Shown here piece by piece: positions 1 through 9,234 of a DNA stretch of 64,000 bases. Numbering within the stretch: the stretch's first letter is position 1; each line of letters begins with the position of its first letter. Origin of the DNA: Diaphorobacter sp. HDW4A (GTDB lineage Bacteria > Pseudomonadota > Gammaproteobacteria > Burkholderiales > Burkholderiaceae_C); NCBI RefSeq assembly GCF_011305995.1, contig NZ_CP049910.1, forward strand, positions 1,178,001 to 1,242,000. Direction: 5' to 3'. The notes below the pieces were generated by a model. That model was not told where the DNA came from. It worked only from the letters and a program-made list of their open reading frames with translations, and made no database searches. Both the position numbers and the translations under genes were made by a program.

Positions 1-63
1 CTATTCAGCTGCAACGGCCCCAGAGCAACGAAGTCTGTGAGTCTGATTAGGAATGCCTGATGC

Positions 64-1140
64 TCAAGCCGAGAGCGTCGGATAGTCCGTGTAACCCTTG
101 GCTCCGGGCGTGTAGAAAGTTTCTGAGCTTGGGGCATTCAATGGAGCATCCTGGCGCATGCGCTCGACCAGATCAGGGTTGGCGATGAATGGCCTTCCCA
201 TGGCGATCAGGTCCGCGAGGCCTTGGCTCAACGCCTGTTCTGCGCTGGCTTTGTTGAACCCACCGGCGAGGATGAAGGGGCCGTTGAACGCAGCCCGCAG
301 ATCGGCCTTTAGTTTTGCTGGCACAGGCGGGGTGCCCATGCCGGAGTGGTCAAGGACGTGAACGTACATGAGGCCGAGTGCGGAGAGTTGCTTCACCAAA
401 GCCAAGTACTGCTCGTCCACACCTTCGAATGCACCAGCGCTATTGACCACACCGTGGGGTGACAAGCGGATTCCGACGCGCTCAGCGCCAATCTCGGTCA
501 CAACCGCGTGTGCAACTTCGAGCACCAAACGGTTGCGCCCTTCAGCCGTGCCACCGTAGCCATCGGTGCGGCGGTTGATGTTGGCATTCAGGAACTGCTC
601 CAGGAAGTAGCCATTGGCCGCGTGCAACTCAACGCCGTCAAAGCCAGCTTGGATCGCAAGGCGCGCGGCGCAAGCGTACTCGGCAATCACCTTGCGGATG
701 TCCTCTTCTGTCATAGCACGAGGCGGCGTATGCGGCTGGAGACCTAGGGTGTCAGTCCACATTTCGCCCGGGCAGGCTTCGGGCGATGGCCCAAACACCT
801 CGGCACCAGCTGGCAGATTGGCCTGGTGGGACACCCGGCCGGTATGCATCAGCTGCACGACGATCTTGCCGCCCTTGGCATGCACCGCCTCGGTCACCAG
901 CTTCCAGCCTTGTACCTGAGCATCATTGAACAGACCAGGTATGCGGGCATAACCCAAACCGTTGGGCGATGGTGAGGTTCCTTCCGTGATGATGAGGCCG
1001 GCGCTCGCACGCTGGGCGTAGTAGGTGACCATCAGGTTAGTAGGCGTGTTGTCACTGGCCGCACGGCTGCGCGTCAATGGCGACATCACGACGCGGTTTT
1101 TCAGCGGAGTGGAACGAAGTTGGAAGGATTCAAAAAGCAT
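64..1140 (-). CDS. Old yellow enzyme family ene-reductase (NemA-like)
   Basis: 358 residues, the usual length for Old Yellow Enzyme flavoproteins, which use FMN and NAD(P)H to reduce activated C=C bonds, quinone-like compounds or nitro groups in the cytoplasm. The N-terminus (LFESFQLRSTPLKNRVVMSP) and the active-site regions HTGRVSH and HAANGYFLEQFLN are typical; the barrel continues to ILAGGFN and ADLIAMGRPFIANPDL near the C-terminus, the phosphate-binding part of the FMN site. It is the last gene of a minus-strand run of oxidoreductases headed by a TetR repressor, so a role in electrophile or quinone stress is likely. The exact substrate cannot be told. Confidence 0.93.
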   Translation of the reverse strand: MLFESFQLRSTPLKNRVVMSPLTRSRAASDNTPTNLMVTYYAQRASAGLIITEGTSPSPNGLGYARIPGLFNDAQVQGWKLVTEAVHAKGGKIVVQLMHTGRVSHQANLPAGAEVFGPSPEACPGEMWTDTLGLQPHTPPRAMTEEDIRKVIAEYACAARLAIQAGFDGVELHAANGYFLEQFLNANINRRTDGYGGTAEGRNRLVLEVAHAVVTEIGAERVGIRLSPHGVVNSAGAFEGVDEQYLALVKQLSALGLMYVHVLDHSGMGTPPVPAKLKADLRAAFNGPFILAGGFNKASAEQALSQGLADLIAMGRPFIANPDLVERMRQDAPLNAPSSETFYTPGAKGYTDYPTLSA

Positions 1141-1203
1141 AGGTTGTCCTTGATGAGATGAAAAATGGTGAGCGCAGTAACGCTCAGTTCGAGTACGCTG
1201 GAA

Positions 1204-1992
1204 TCAAACGTTCTGGTAGCGAGGCGCTGGCGTCCCTGCTTGTGTGCTTGCGAATAGTTCGGAACGCGCTGTGTCGTACTTGTCCCACAGACTGGCATCG
1301 GCGACCGATGGCCAAGTGATCGTTTCGCCCTGGTCTAGGCCCGCCAGCGCTGCATCGACCATGTGTTCGGTCGTCATCAAGGTGCTCTTGTTGAGGGCTG
1401 CCAGCGGGACGCCCGACAAATCCCAGAGCTCGGTGGCCGTGGATGCGGGCAACACCAATTGGACTCTCACCCCGGTGTCGGCCAGCTCTTGTTGCAGGCC
1501 TCGGCTGTATTGCAATACAAAGGCCTTGGTGCCGCTGTAGATGGCGCTGATGGCCATCGAGTGGATGGCCAGGACGGACGCGATGTTGATGATCAAGCCC
1601 TGCTTTTTTGCCACAAAGGCCGGTACGGCCGCTTGGGTCAGGCGTGTCAGAGCGGTGATGTTCAGGGCAATCTGGGCCTGCGCGTCGTTCGCAGATGTCT
1701 GGGCAGCAGGGGCCAGACGTGCAATACCGGCGTTGTTCACCAGAACTTGCACGTCCCCACGGGTGGCCAACAGTGTCTCGATGCGCGCCACATCCTGATC
1801 GAGAGTCAAATCGGCTACGACGGGTTCGGCTTTGACGCCGTGCGCGTTTGCCAGTTGCGCACAAAGGGCTTCCAGGCGTTCTGCGCGTCTGGCGACCAGG
1901 ATAAGGTTGTAGCCACGTGCTGCCAGTCGGTCTGCGTAGACGGCGCCGATTCCAGAAGAGGCTCCAGTGATAAGGGCTGTTTTTGAGGTCAT
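1204..1992 (-). CDS. SDR family NAD(P)-dependent oxidoreductase
   Basis: Classical short-chain dehydrogenase of about 262 residues. The cofactor motif TGASSGIG lies close to the N-terminus, NNAG follows at about residue 90, and the catalytic YSGTK (YxxxK) is in the middle. I place the start at the ATG at 1992 because MTSKTALITG is the normal SDR beginning and an AGAGAA-like ribosome site precedes it; the longer reading frame up to 2079 adds 29 residues without homology. It is cotranscribed in direction with the ene-reductase downstream and a second SDR upstream. The substrate is unknown. Confidence 0.9.
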   Translation of the reverse strand: MTSKTALITGASSGIGAVYADRLAARGYNLILVARRAERLEALCAQLANAHGVKAEPVVADLTLDQDVARIETLLATRGDVQVLVNNAGIARLAPAAQTSANDAQAQIALNITALTRLTQAAVPAFVAKKQGLIINIASVLAIHSMAISAIYSGTKAFVLQYSRGLQQELADTGVRVQLVLPASTATELWDLSGVPLAALNKSTLMTTEHMVDAALAGLDQGETITWPSVADASLWDKYDTARSELFASTQAGTPAPRYQNV

Positions 1993-2144
1993 ATATTTCT
2001 CTGATGAAGTGAGGTGATTGGTTGAGGGGAACGCTTGGCACAAAGTCGGTATGGCACAGGAAGATGCCGCATGGCCCACATCGGGAAAAATGATCGCGGT
2101 GCTTTGCGGAAGCCACCGGGCCAGGATCGGATTCCTTTGCTCGC

Positions 2145-2849
2145 TCAGTGGGACTGGGGCAGATAGAACGGGCGCGACGCCGTCAGGGCCTGGTGAACTT
2201 GCTCGGTCAAGGCGTCTGCCAGCACTTCTTCTGCTCCTGCTTCCAAGCCATCCAGTGCACGCTGCACGATGTCCTCAGGGCTGGTCTTGGGTACCTCGAA
2301 GCCACGCGTAAGGTCAGTGTCAACATAGGCCATATGCAAGCTCAATACCTGGGTTTGTTGGCTTGCCATTTCATGGCGTAGTGCGTTGGTTAGCGACCAT
2401 GCAGCCGACTTGCTTGCTGAGTAGGCGGCGAGAGCACCATCGTTGACCCACGAGGCGACGGACAGCACGTTGAGCAGGGCTCCGCCGCCATTGGCCTTGA
2501 GCACCGGCGCAAATGCCTTGCTCATGTTCAGCATGCCAAAAACATTGGTCTCAAAGATGCGACGTGTCACGGCTTCACTGTCGTGCGCCAGAAAACCGCC
2601 GGGTTGGGCAATACCCGCGTTGTTGATCACTAGCGTAACGTCCGGTGCATTTTTGACGGCAGCAGCGATGTCATCGGGGTTGGTAACGTCGAGTTGAATT
2701 GCTGTGACACCTGCCTGTGTCAGGGTCGCCGGATTGCGTGCGGCTGCGTAGACCTTGCGCGCACCGCGAGCGAGCAACGCTTGTGTAAAGGTCAAACCGA
2801 TTCCGCGGTTGGCGCCGGTGACAAGAACAACTGAATTTTCGATATTCAT
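2145..2849 (-). CDS. SDR family oxidoreductase, short form
   Basis: 234-residue short-chain dehydrogenase. TGANRGIG (residues 11-18) binds NAD(P), NNAG is near residue 76 and YSASK is the catalytic pair. It is clearly diverged from the neighbouring SDR, so the two are not a recent tandem duplication. The upstream gap to the quinone oxidoreductase gene holds an imperfect palindrome at 2880-2899 that resembles the sites beside the TetR gene, suggesting a shared repressor. The substrate is unknown. Confidence 0.9.
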   Translation of the reverse strand: MNIENSVVLVTGANRGIGLTFTQALLARGARKVYAAARNPATLTQAGVTAIQLDVTNPDDIAAAVKNAPDVTLVINNAGIAQPGGFLAHDSEAVTRRIFETNVFGMLNMSKAFAPVLKANGGGALLNVLSVASWVNDGALAAYSASKSAAWSLTNALRHEMASQQTQVLSLHMAYVDTDLTRGFEVPKTSPEDIVQRALDGLEAGAEEVLADALTEQVHQALTASRPFYLPQSH

Positions 2850-2879
2850 GAGGAAACTCCTTGTGTTAAGTGATTACTA

Positions 2880-2899
2880 CATATGACATTCATCATATG
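2880..2899. promoter_or_regulatory. Operator-like palindrome upstream of SDR
   Basis: CATATGA-6 nt-TCATATG inverted repeat. Its core (2883-2896) matches 11 of 14 positions of the perfect palindrome at 4003-4016, which lies upstream of the quinone oxidoreductase. It sits about 30 bp upstream of the SDR start, a normal repressor position. Assignment to the local TetR protein is inference. Confidence 0.45.
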
Positions 2900-2934
2900 A
2901 AAAGACGTGGCAATGACTGGGCAAAGACACCGCT

Positions 2935-3936
2935 TCAACGAACCTTGATCACGACCTTGCCTTTAGCCCGACCACTTTCGACGTATGCCAAAGCCTCGTT
3001 GGTCAAGGCAAATGGAAACACCTTGTCAACAACCGGACGAATTGCACCTGATTCGATGAGTGAGGCGATTTGCTTGAGTTGACTCCCGTTGGCTCGCATG
3101 AAAAGGAATGAGAACTCCACGCCATGACGTTTTGCAATTCTTCGGGTCCCCAAGCTCAAAAGACCAATCACCTGCCTCACAAACCATGGAGCTTTGATCT
3201 CTTCGGCAAACGCCGGATCGGCGGGGCCGGAAATAGTGATGAGTTTCCCGCCAGTCCTGAGCACATTCAAAGACTTAGCGAGTGTCTTGCCATCTTGGCT
3301 ATTCAGGACGACGTCATAGCCGCTCAGGACCTTTTCAAAATCCTCTTTCTTGTAGTCGACGACAAAATCAGCACCCAGATCTTTCACCCAAGCCACATTG
3401 CTTGTGCCGGTTGTGGTGGCCACAGTTGCACCCATGTGTCTGGCCAATTGAATGGCAAAAGTGCCCACACCACCCGAGCCGGCTTGGATAAAGACCTTCT
3501 GCCCCTTCTTGAGCTTGGCCTTTTCGACGAGCGCCTGCCAGGCGGTCAAGGCCACAAGGGGCATGGAGGCGGCTTCTTCCATGGTGAGATTCTTAGGCTT
3601 GAGCGCGAGGGAGTCTTCCTTGACGGCGACCATTTCCGCGAAGGTTCCGATGCGCAAGTCGTCAGGCCTGGAGTAAACCTCGTCGCCCACTTTGAACTGC
3701 CTAACACAGGGACCAACTCGGGTGACCACACCAGCCAAATCGTGGCCCAGGACAAAAGGTGTGCGGTAAGGCAGGATGAACTTAAACTCCCCGCCACGGA
3801 TTTTGGAGTCGATCAGGTTGACTCCGGCGGCATGAATCTCAACCAAAACCTCGTCATCGCGTAACTCAGGAGTTGGCATGTCTGTTTGTTTCAATGCGTT
3901 TTTTTTCCCATAACGCTCGACGATGAATGCTTGCAT
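2935..3936 (-). CDS. NADP-dependent zinc-less alcohol dehydrogenase / quinone oxidoreductase
   Basis: 333-residue member of the medium-chain dehydrogenase superfamily, quinone oxidoreductase/enoyl reductase branch. It has the GroES-like N-terminal domain (PFVLGHDLAGVV), then the Rossmann motif QAGSGGVGTFAIQLA that binds NADPH. It lacks the clustered cysteines of a structural zinc site. The family reduces quinones or alpha,beta-unsaturated ketones. Start at 3936 (MQAFIVERYG) is the usual family start. A perfect 14-bp palindrome lies 67 bp upstream, pointing to control by the adjacent TetR gene. Confidence 0.92.
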   Translation of the reverse strand: MQAFIVERYGKKNALKQTDMPTPELRDDEVLVEIHAAGVNLIDSKIRGGEFKFILPYRTPFVLGHDLAGVVTRVGPCVRQFKVGDEVYSRPDDLRIGTFAEMVAVKEDSLALKPKNLTMEEAASMPLVALTAWQALVEKAKLKKGQKVFIQAGSGGVGTFAIQLARHMGATVATTTGTSNVAWVKDLGADFVVDYKKEDFEKVLSGYDVVLNSQDGKTLAKSLNVLRTGGKLITISGPADPAFAEEIKAPWFVRQVIGLLSLGTRRIAKRHGVEFSFLFMRANGSQLKQIASLIESGAIRPVVDKVFPFALTNEALAYVESGRAKGKVVIKVR

Positions 3937-4002
3937 GGCTTTTACCGCTCTTAAAAGGTTGGGTTAGGATGAAATGGCAAGGTGGATAATTTCGAATTTC
4001 GC

Positions 4003-4016
4003 ATGATGATCATCAT
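4003..4016. promoter_or_regulatory. Perfect palindromic operator ATGATGATCATCAT
   Basis: Fourteen-base perfect palindrome in the intergenic space between the TetR gene and the quinone oxidoreductase gene. A near-identical copy (one central mismatch) overlaps the TetR gene start at 4638-4651 and a weaker one is at 2883-2896. The repetition at three promoters of one cluster is what supports it as a repressor site. Confidence 0.6.
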
Positions 4017-4033
4017 ATTTCATGGTAAAAAAA

Positions 4034-4639
4034 TTAGTCTTCAGCCTGAGCTTTGCCAGAAACCAAGCTTTTCAGCGAAGCGCTACACCACGCATCTGAC
4101 AAGGCAGGGTCATCGACAGCACGCGCCAGCACCAAGGTACCAACCAAAGTAGCCATGGTCACCAACGCGCGCTCGTAGGCAGCCTGCTGCCCCGAGTCCG
4201 GAAACTGGCGAGCGATCAAATCGACCATCTCCTTGATGCGACGCGTGGCGGCAAGGCGCACTTCGGGAGATTGACGCGGCATTTCAGAGCATAAAGCTGA
4301 ATTGGGGCAGCCCGTCTCAATGTTCACCAAATGCTCTTTGGATAGATACACCTGAATCAGCGCCTGCAGCGCTTGATCAGACGGGACCGTTCCAACAATA
4401 CTCGCGGCGAGGGCGTTGGCTTCAGCGCCAGCTCGATCTGCCGCTTCAGCAAGCATAGCTTCACGGGACTCGAAGTGTGCATAAAAGGCGCCATGCGTCA
4501 GTCCGGCTTCTTTCATGATGTCGGCTACGCCCGTGCCGTCATAGCCACTGCGGCGAATGGCCTTGCCGGCAGCTTTCACTATGCGCTCGTGGGAGGCTTC
4601 CTTAGCAACTGCTCGCAAATTGACTGACGATTTTCGCAT
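4034..4639 (-). CDS. TetR/AcrR family transcriptional regulator
   Basis: About 200 residues. The N-terminal helix-turn-helix is plain (GTGVADIMKEAGLTHGAFYAHF, residues ~38-60 of the product), followed by a ligand-binding domain with the CPNSALCSEMP stretch typical of the NemR/YxaF-like subgroup, whose cysteines may sense electrophiles. I prefer the ATG at 4639 (MRKSSVN) over that at 4651, because the palindrome 4638-4651 overlaps the upstream ATG, giving autoregulation by occlusion. It heads the minus-strand oxidoreductase cluster and is its likely repressor. Confidence 0.9.
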   Translation of the reverse strand: MRKSSVNLRAVAKEASHERIVKAAGKAIRRSGYDGTGVADIMKEAGLTHGAFYAHFESREAMLAEAADRAGAEANALAASIVGTVPSDQALQALIQVYLSKEHLVNIETGCPNSALCSEMPRQSPEVRLAATRRIKEMVDLIARQFPDSGQQAAYERALVTMATLVGTLVLARAVDDPALSDAWCSASLKSLVSGKAQAED

Positions 4640-4651
4640 GATGAGCATCAT
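4638..4651. promoter_or_regulatory. TetR autoregulatory operator, ATGATGAGCATCAT
   Basis: Near-perfect palindrome differing from the 4003-4016 site at one position, placed on top of the translation start of the TetR gene. Position and repetition suggest negative autoregulation. Binding is inferred. Confidence 0.55.
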
Positions 4652-4758
4652 ACATTATGAGCAAGCAATTTGCAAGATTGTTTACTTCCATGCCAACCTA
4701 AGCCACGTGGTCTCAGGTTTGCGTAGAAATGGGCTGCTCCTGGTCAGGAAGACAAATC

Positions 4759-4884
4759 TCAACCTAACGCCCGGGCGCGCTCAAACGCCTCGGGATTGAC
4801 TCCGCCAGATGCCTTTGGCGGCGTGACCGGTCGTAGAGCACTTCGATGTAGTCGAATACATCGGCCCGTGCCATATTCCGGGTC
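4759..4884 (-). pseudogene. IS3-family transposase C-terminal remnant
   Basis: Only the last ~40 codons of an IS3 OrfB are left. One frame reads ARADVFDYIEVLYDRSRR and a neighbouring frame then reads VNPEAFERA, which together make the usual C-terminal DDE transposase ending (VFDYIE..YN..R....SPEAFE). The frame switch near 4795 shows decay. It is related to, but not the same as, the IS3 OrfB at 15,093-15,968. Confidence 0.7.
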
Positions 4885-4984
4885 TTGTAGATACGTTTGG
4901 CCGATGTACGTGTGCCGCATAAGGGCGACGTCGCCGGGCAAGTCATCGAAGGCGTGTACCAGGTTTTGCATGGTTTTGGCTTAG

Positions 4985-5300
4985 TTGCACAAATCGCCTC
5001 GGCGATCCACCTACCTGGACAACAGCTGGAACTTCTGGGATCAGCGCAACTCCACGCTCTTCACCCGCTTGGAGCACCGTTTCGACAACGACTGGAAGCT
5101 GCAACTGGCTGCCAGCCGAACCTGGTCGAGGCTGGACATGCTGGGCTCGCAGGTCGAGCGTATCTACTGGGCAACGCCCAGTCAGTGGGGCCAATACATG
5201 GGCCAGTACGATTACGAAGACCGGCAGAACAGCTACGACGCCTACGCGTCCGGGCCTTTCCAACTTCTGGGCCGCAAGCATGAACTGGTCGTGGGCGGGG
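4985..5300 (+). pseudogene. TonB-dependent siderophore receptor fragment
   Basis: About 100 codons from the beta-barrel part of a TonB-dependent outer-membrane siderophore receptor (LDNSWNFWDQRNSTLFTRLE, HRFDNDWKLQLAASRT, ending RKHELVVGG). Such receptors are about 700 residues; the plug domain and most of the barrel are missing. The left side ends near the IS3 remnant, and the right side stops at the inverted repeat of the IS3 element at 5298. No remainder of the gene is found on the other side of that element. Confidence 0.75.
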
Positions 5301-6904
5301 GGTGCGGACGAAAACTTGGACTGCCAGGAGGCAGTTCATGTATTCATACGACGATCGCATTCGAGCCGTTGAGCTCTACATCAAGCTGGGCAAGCGCATC
5401 GGGACGACTATCCGCCAGCTGGGCTACCCGACGAAGAACGCTTTGAAGAGCTGGCATGAGGAGTACGAGCGGCGCCTGGACCTGTCGTCCGGTTACGTGC
5501 GCTCGAAGCCGAAGTACTCTCAAATTCAGAAGGCGCAGGCTGTCGAACACTACGCCGCGCACGGGCGCTGCATCGCCTCCACGGTCAAGGCGTTGGGCTA
5601 TCCGTGCCGCGATTTGCTGCGTGCCTGGATTGATGAGCTGGACCCCGAGTCCCGGCAGCGTGTTGTCGGCAGGGCCGCCTGTGCACCATGGCCGCTGCAA
5701 CTGAAGAAGAAGGCGGTCCTCGAGCTGTGCACTCGTGAGGGAAGTGCGCAGGTGGTTGCCCAGAAGCTTGGCGTGAGCAGGCCCACGTTGTACAACTGGA
5801 AGAACCAGCTTCTGGGACGGGAGGCACCCGCATCAATGAAACACACCAATCAATCTCCTCAGGTACGAGAGCGCGACGAGCTCGAGCGTCAGCTTGAGGC
5901 TTTGCGGCTCGAGGTCAGGCAATTGCGGCTCGAGCAAGACCTCTTGAACAAGGCCAATGAACTGTTAAAAAAAGGCCTGGGTGTCGATCTGCAGCTCCTG
6001 TCCAACCGGGAGAAAACACTGCTGATTGACGCCCTCAAGGAGCACTATGGCTTGCCAGAGCTTCTTGCTCAGTTGGGTCTTGCGCGGAGTTCGTACTTCT
6101 ACCATCGAGCCCGTGCAGCGGTGGGCGATAAGTACCTTGAAGTAAGGCAGTCCATCACCGAGATCTTCGAGTCGAACCATCGCTGCTACGGCTACCGCAG
6201 GCTGCAGGCCTCGCTCACCAGGCAAGATGTCACCATATCCGAGAAGGTGGTGCAGCGCTTGATGAAGCAAGAGAGCCTGGTCGTGGCCAAGCCCAAGCGG
6301 CGCCGGTATGCGTCCTACCTTGGCGAGATCAGCCCGCGCCCGACAACATCATCAACCGAGACTTCCAGGCTGCGGCACCGAACGAGAAGTGGCTCACGGA
6401 CATCACAGAGTTCCAGATCCCCGCCGGCAAGGTCTATCTCTCGCCGATCATTGATTGCTTTGACGGGATGGTGGTGAGCTGGGCCATTGGCACGAGCCCT
6501 GACGCGGAACTGGTCAATACCATGCTGGATGCAGCCATCGAGACGGTGACGGACACCGCTGACCGGCCCGTGCTCCACTCCGACCGCGGCGGCCACTACC
6601 GCTGGCCAGGCTGGCTATCGAGAATGAGCGATGCCAACCTCATCCGCTCGATGTCCCGCAAGGCCTGTTCTCCGGACAATGCGGCTTGCGAAGGCTTCTT
6701 CGGTCGCCTCAAGAACGAACTGTTCTATCCTCGGGACTGGAAGAGCGTCACCATTGCGCAGTTCATTCAGGTAGTAGACGACTACATTCGCTGGTACAAC
6801 GAAAAGCGGATCAAGATATCCCTTGGCTCACTCAGTCCCATCGAATACCGGGTGAGCCTCGGACTTACGGCATAACACCAGTCCAAGTTTTTATCCGCAC
6901 CCCC
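5298..6904 (+). mobile_element. IS3-family insertion sequence (IS150-like group)
   Basis: Bounded by 26-bp inverted repeats with 24 matches: 5298-5323 (GGGGGTGCGGACGAAAACTT and on) and 6879-6904. If the outer G/C runs belong to the target, the element is 5303-6899 with TGCGGA...TCCGCA ends. It carries one transposase gene. The left flank is a TonB receptor fragment and the right flank the 3' end of a LysR gene, so the element marks a rearrangement junction and not a simple insertion. Confidence 0.85.
5341..6875 (+). pseudogene. IS3-family transposase, frameshifted in the DDE domain
   Basis: The first part (from the ATG at 5341, MYSYDDRIRAVELY) has helix-turn-helix repeats (VSRPTLYNWKNQL), a leucine-rich coiled coil (RERDELERQLEALRLEV) and the HTH_21 part (YGYRRLQASL). 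The frame then changes near 6335: the sequence needs one extra G to read SPAPDNIIN. The rest (WLTDITEF, HSDRGGHY, CEGFFGRLKNE) carries the DDE triad in the other frame. The break lies inside the catalytic domain, not at the usual OrfA/OrfB slippage site, so this copy is probably dead unless the base is a sequencing error. Confidence 0.85.
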
Positions 6905-7781
6905 AAGCCGATGTAATTGCTTCCACGACGACACGGACTCTGGATGTACGTGCCAAGTCCTGGTGCAGCACCAGCCACGCCTCGTAAGGCATTGCCCGAC
7001 GGCGCTCGGGCCATAACCGTACTAGCGAAGGATCGCGCCTAGCCAAGTACTCAGGTAACTCGCCTATGGCCAAGCCGGCCCGCACGAAAGTGGCGAGCAT
7101 CAAACTCGAATCCAGTTCGGCAACCACGCGAGCCTGAGACCTGGATTCACCCGCCAGCGTGTCATCTTGCCGGCCGGTGACGCCTTGCTGGTAAAGCGCA
7201 ATATCGTGATTCGCAAGGCCTTGCCCGGGGCGCGGTTCACCATGTTTTGCCAGATAGTCTTCTGTGGCGTAAAGCCCGACTTCCCAGCAGCCGAGTTGAC
7301 GAACGATTAAGTCCGGCTGCTCTGGCCGCAGGGTACGTACCGCAATGTCGGCCTCCCTCCGCGCCAGATCGAGCAACCGAGTCGTGGTGCTCAGGATCAC
7401 CCGCACCTCAGGATGGCTGGCGCGCAGTTGTTCAATCGCTGGAACCACGAAGTCCACCGCCAGGGCGTCGGTGGTGGTCACACGCACCTCACCGGCCACG
7501 CGCGCATCGGCACCTTCGCCGCGGCGCTCGAAGGAGACAGCCATGCGTTCCATGTCCTCGGCCATGCGCAGCACTTCCAGGCCTGTGTCGGTCAGTACCA
7601 AGCCGCCCGTGGTGCGCAGGAACAGCCGACTGCCCAAAGCTCGCTCCAATCCGGTCAGACGCCGGCTCACCGTGGTCTGGTCGATGACCAGTTGCTGCGC
7701 CGCCCCGCGCAAGGTGCCGGCGCGCTGAATTGCCAGAAATATCCGAACGTCGTCCCAATTCATCATCGCCTCATTGCTCAT
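6891..7781 (-). CDS. LysR-type transcriptional regulator, 3' end replaced by IS
   Basis: N-terminal winged helix-turn-helix (VRIFLAIQRAGTLRGAAQQL, TTVSRRLTGLE) followed by the periplasmic-binding-protein-like sensor domain. The start is MSNEAMMNWDD at 7781 or MNWDDVR at 7763; the long frame to 7847 has no homology. The last residues (WGCG) and the stop are read from the inverted repeat of the IS3 element, so the native C-terminus is lost by at least a few residues. It is divergent from the Bcr/CflA transporter and is its probable regulator. Confidence 0.88.
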   Translation of the reverse strand: MSNEAMMNWDDVRIFLAIQRAGTLRGAAQQLVIDQTTVSRRLTGLERALGSRLFLRTTGGLVLTDTGLEVLRMAEDMERMAVSFERRGEGADARVAGEVRVTTTDALAVDFVVPAIEQLRASHPEVRVILSTTTRLLDLARREADIAVRTLRPEQPDLIVRQLGCWEVGLYATEDYLAKHGEPRPGQGLANHDIALYQQGVTGRQDDTLAGESRSQARVVAELDSSLMLATFVRAGLAIGELPEYLARRDPSLVRLWPERRRAMPYEAWLVLHQDLARTSRVRVVVEAITSAWGCG

Positions 7782-7907
7782 ACTGCAAATATGCAGTAAT
7801 AAGCTGCTTTTCTGTGCATTTTCACATGGATGGCAAATGCGTAGCATGGACTCAACCCTTTCGAATCTTTGATGCGCAGCCGGCCCGCCAGGCTGCCGGG
7901 AGCTGTC

Positions 7908-9080
7908 ATGCCTCGCTTATCCTTCATTCTGACCGTCGCCATGCTGAGTGCCTTCGGCCTGATTGCGTCAGACGTCTATCTTCCCGCTATGCCAAGCATG
8001 GCCGCGGAATTTGGCGTGGCCGACTGGCAAATGCCTCAAACCATCTCGTTCTACCTGTTGGCACTGGCAATTGCCCAGTTGGCCTACGGGCCCCTGTCAG
8101 ATCGCAATGGCCGCAGGCCCGTATTGCTGGCTGGGGTCGCTCTCTACATAGTCGGCTCGGTGGGTTGTGCAATCTCGGTCAGCTACAACCAGTTCTTGGC
8201 CTGGCGCATGCTGGAAGCAATCGGCGCAGCTGCGGGCCTGGTCGTTGGTCGTGCACTGATCGCCGATACATGCGACAAGCGCACTTCCGCCAAGGTCTAT
8301 GCGGTGATCTACCCGCTGGTGTCGCTGTCGCCAGCCTTGGCGCCGGCCATAGGTGGGCACCTGGCTGCGGCTTTCGGCTGGCGATCCGACTTCCTGTTCG
8401 TCGCTGCGTTCGGTGTTGGGGCATTGTTAATGGTGGTGGTGATGCTACCGGAAACGCTCCCCATCGCTGCACGTACCCGGACCTCACCCTTCGCTGGCTT
8501 CAATCATGTTCTGCGTGACAGAACTTTTCGCCGCTATACCTTGGTGGTCTGCACAATCTATTGCGCCTGGTTTGTCTACTTGACCCAGTCGCCGTTTCTG
8601 TTTGCGCGTATAGGCTTGAGTGAGGAGCAAAGCGGCTGGCTGTACCTGCCGCTGACGGCAGGCATCATCGGTGCCAACCTGCTGGCTAAGCGCTTGCTTG
8701 ATCGCTGGCCCTACGACCGCATCCTTGCGGCCGGCATCAAGTGCTTTGTGCTTGGAGGTGTAGCATTTCTTGCCGTGATGGCATTGGGGCTACATAGCGC
8801 GGGCTCCGTGGTTCTGCCCATGTGTTTGGTTAGTCTCGCAAATGGTTCGTCGCTGTCGCTAGCCGTGTCAGGGGCCATTGCCAGCGAGCACGGTTACGCG
8901 GCGACAGCCTCTGGGCTGGTGGGGTTCTTTCAGATCGGCAGCGCCGCACTGGTAGCAATGGCTGTCAGCGCGGCCTTCGGCACTGGCGTTGGTGTGCTTA
9001 GCTGTTCGATTTTCGTGCTCAGCCTCATTGCGCTGTTAACCTGTCTGCCAACGCCTAGAAACCGGACGGGCGTGGTCTGA
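7908..9080 (+). CDS. Bcr/CflA family multidrug efflux MFS transporter
   Basis: About 390 residues with 12 predicted membrane segments. The N-terminal signature (SDVYLPAMPSMAAEF) and the loop 2-3 motif A form (YGPLSDRNGRRPVLLAG) are typical of the drug:H+ antiporter Bcr/CflA family. The start at 7908 (MPRLSFILTVAML) is favoured; the 13 residues before it are polar and lack homology. It is transcribed away from the LysR gene with about 125 bp between, a common regulator/efflux arrangement. The drug specificity is unknown. Confidence 0.92.
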   Translation: MPRLSFILTVAMLSAFGLIASDVYLPAMPSMAAEFGVADWQMPQTISFYLLALAIAQLAYGPLSDRNGRRPVLLAGVALYIVGSVGCAISVSYNQFLAWRMLEAIGAAAGLVVGRALIADTCDKRTSAKVYAVIYPLVSLSPALAPAIGGHLAAAFGWRSDFLFVAAFGVGALLMVVVMLPETLPIAARTRTSPFAGFNHVLRDRTFRRYTLVVCTIYCAWFVYLTQSPFLFARIGLSEEQSGWLYLPLTAGIIGANLLAKRLLDRWPYDRILAAGIKCFVLGGVAFLAVMALGLHSAGSVVLPMCLVSLANGSSLSLAVSGAIASEHGYAATASGLVGFFQIGSAALVAMAVSAAFGTGVGVLSCSIFVLSLIALLTCLPTPRNRTGVV

Positions 9081-9234
9081 CCACTGTCATCTAAGCCGCT
9101 GGAACCCCAAAGTCCGGTCGTGAAGGCTTCATTCGTGTGGGGTGGGGTTAGTCGCAGCATCCGTTTCGTCACAGGTCTGTCCTAGCCGACTACCAGCAGC
9201 GAAATTGAATTCGTTTGAGCACAAAGAGGACATC

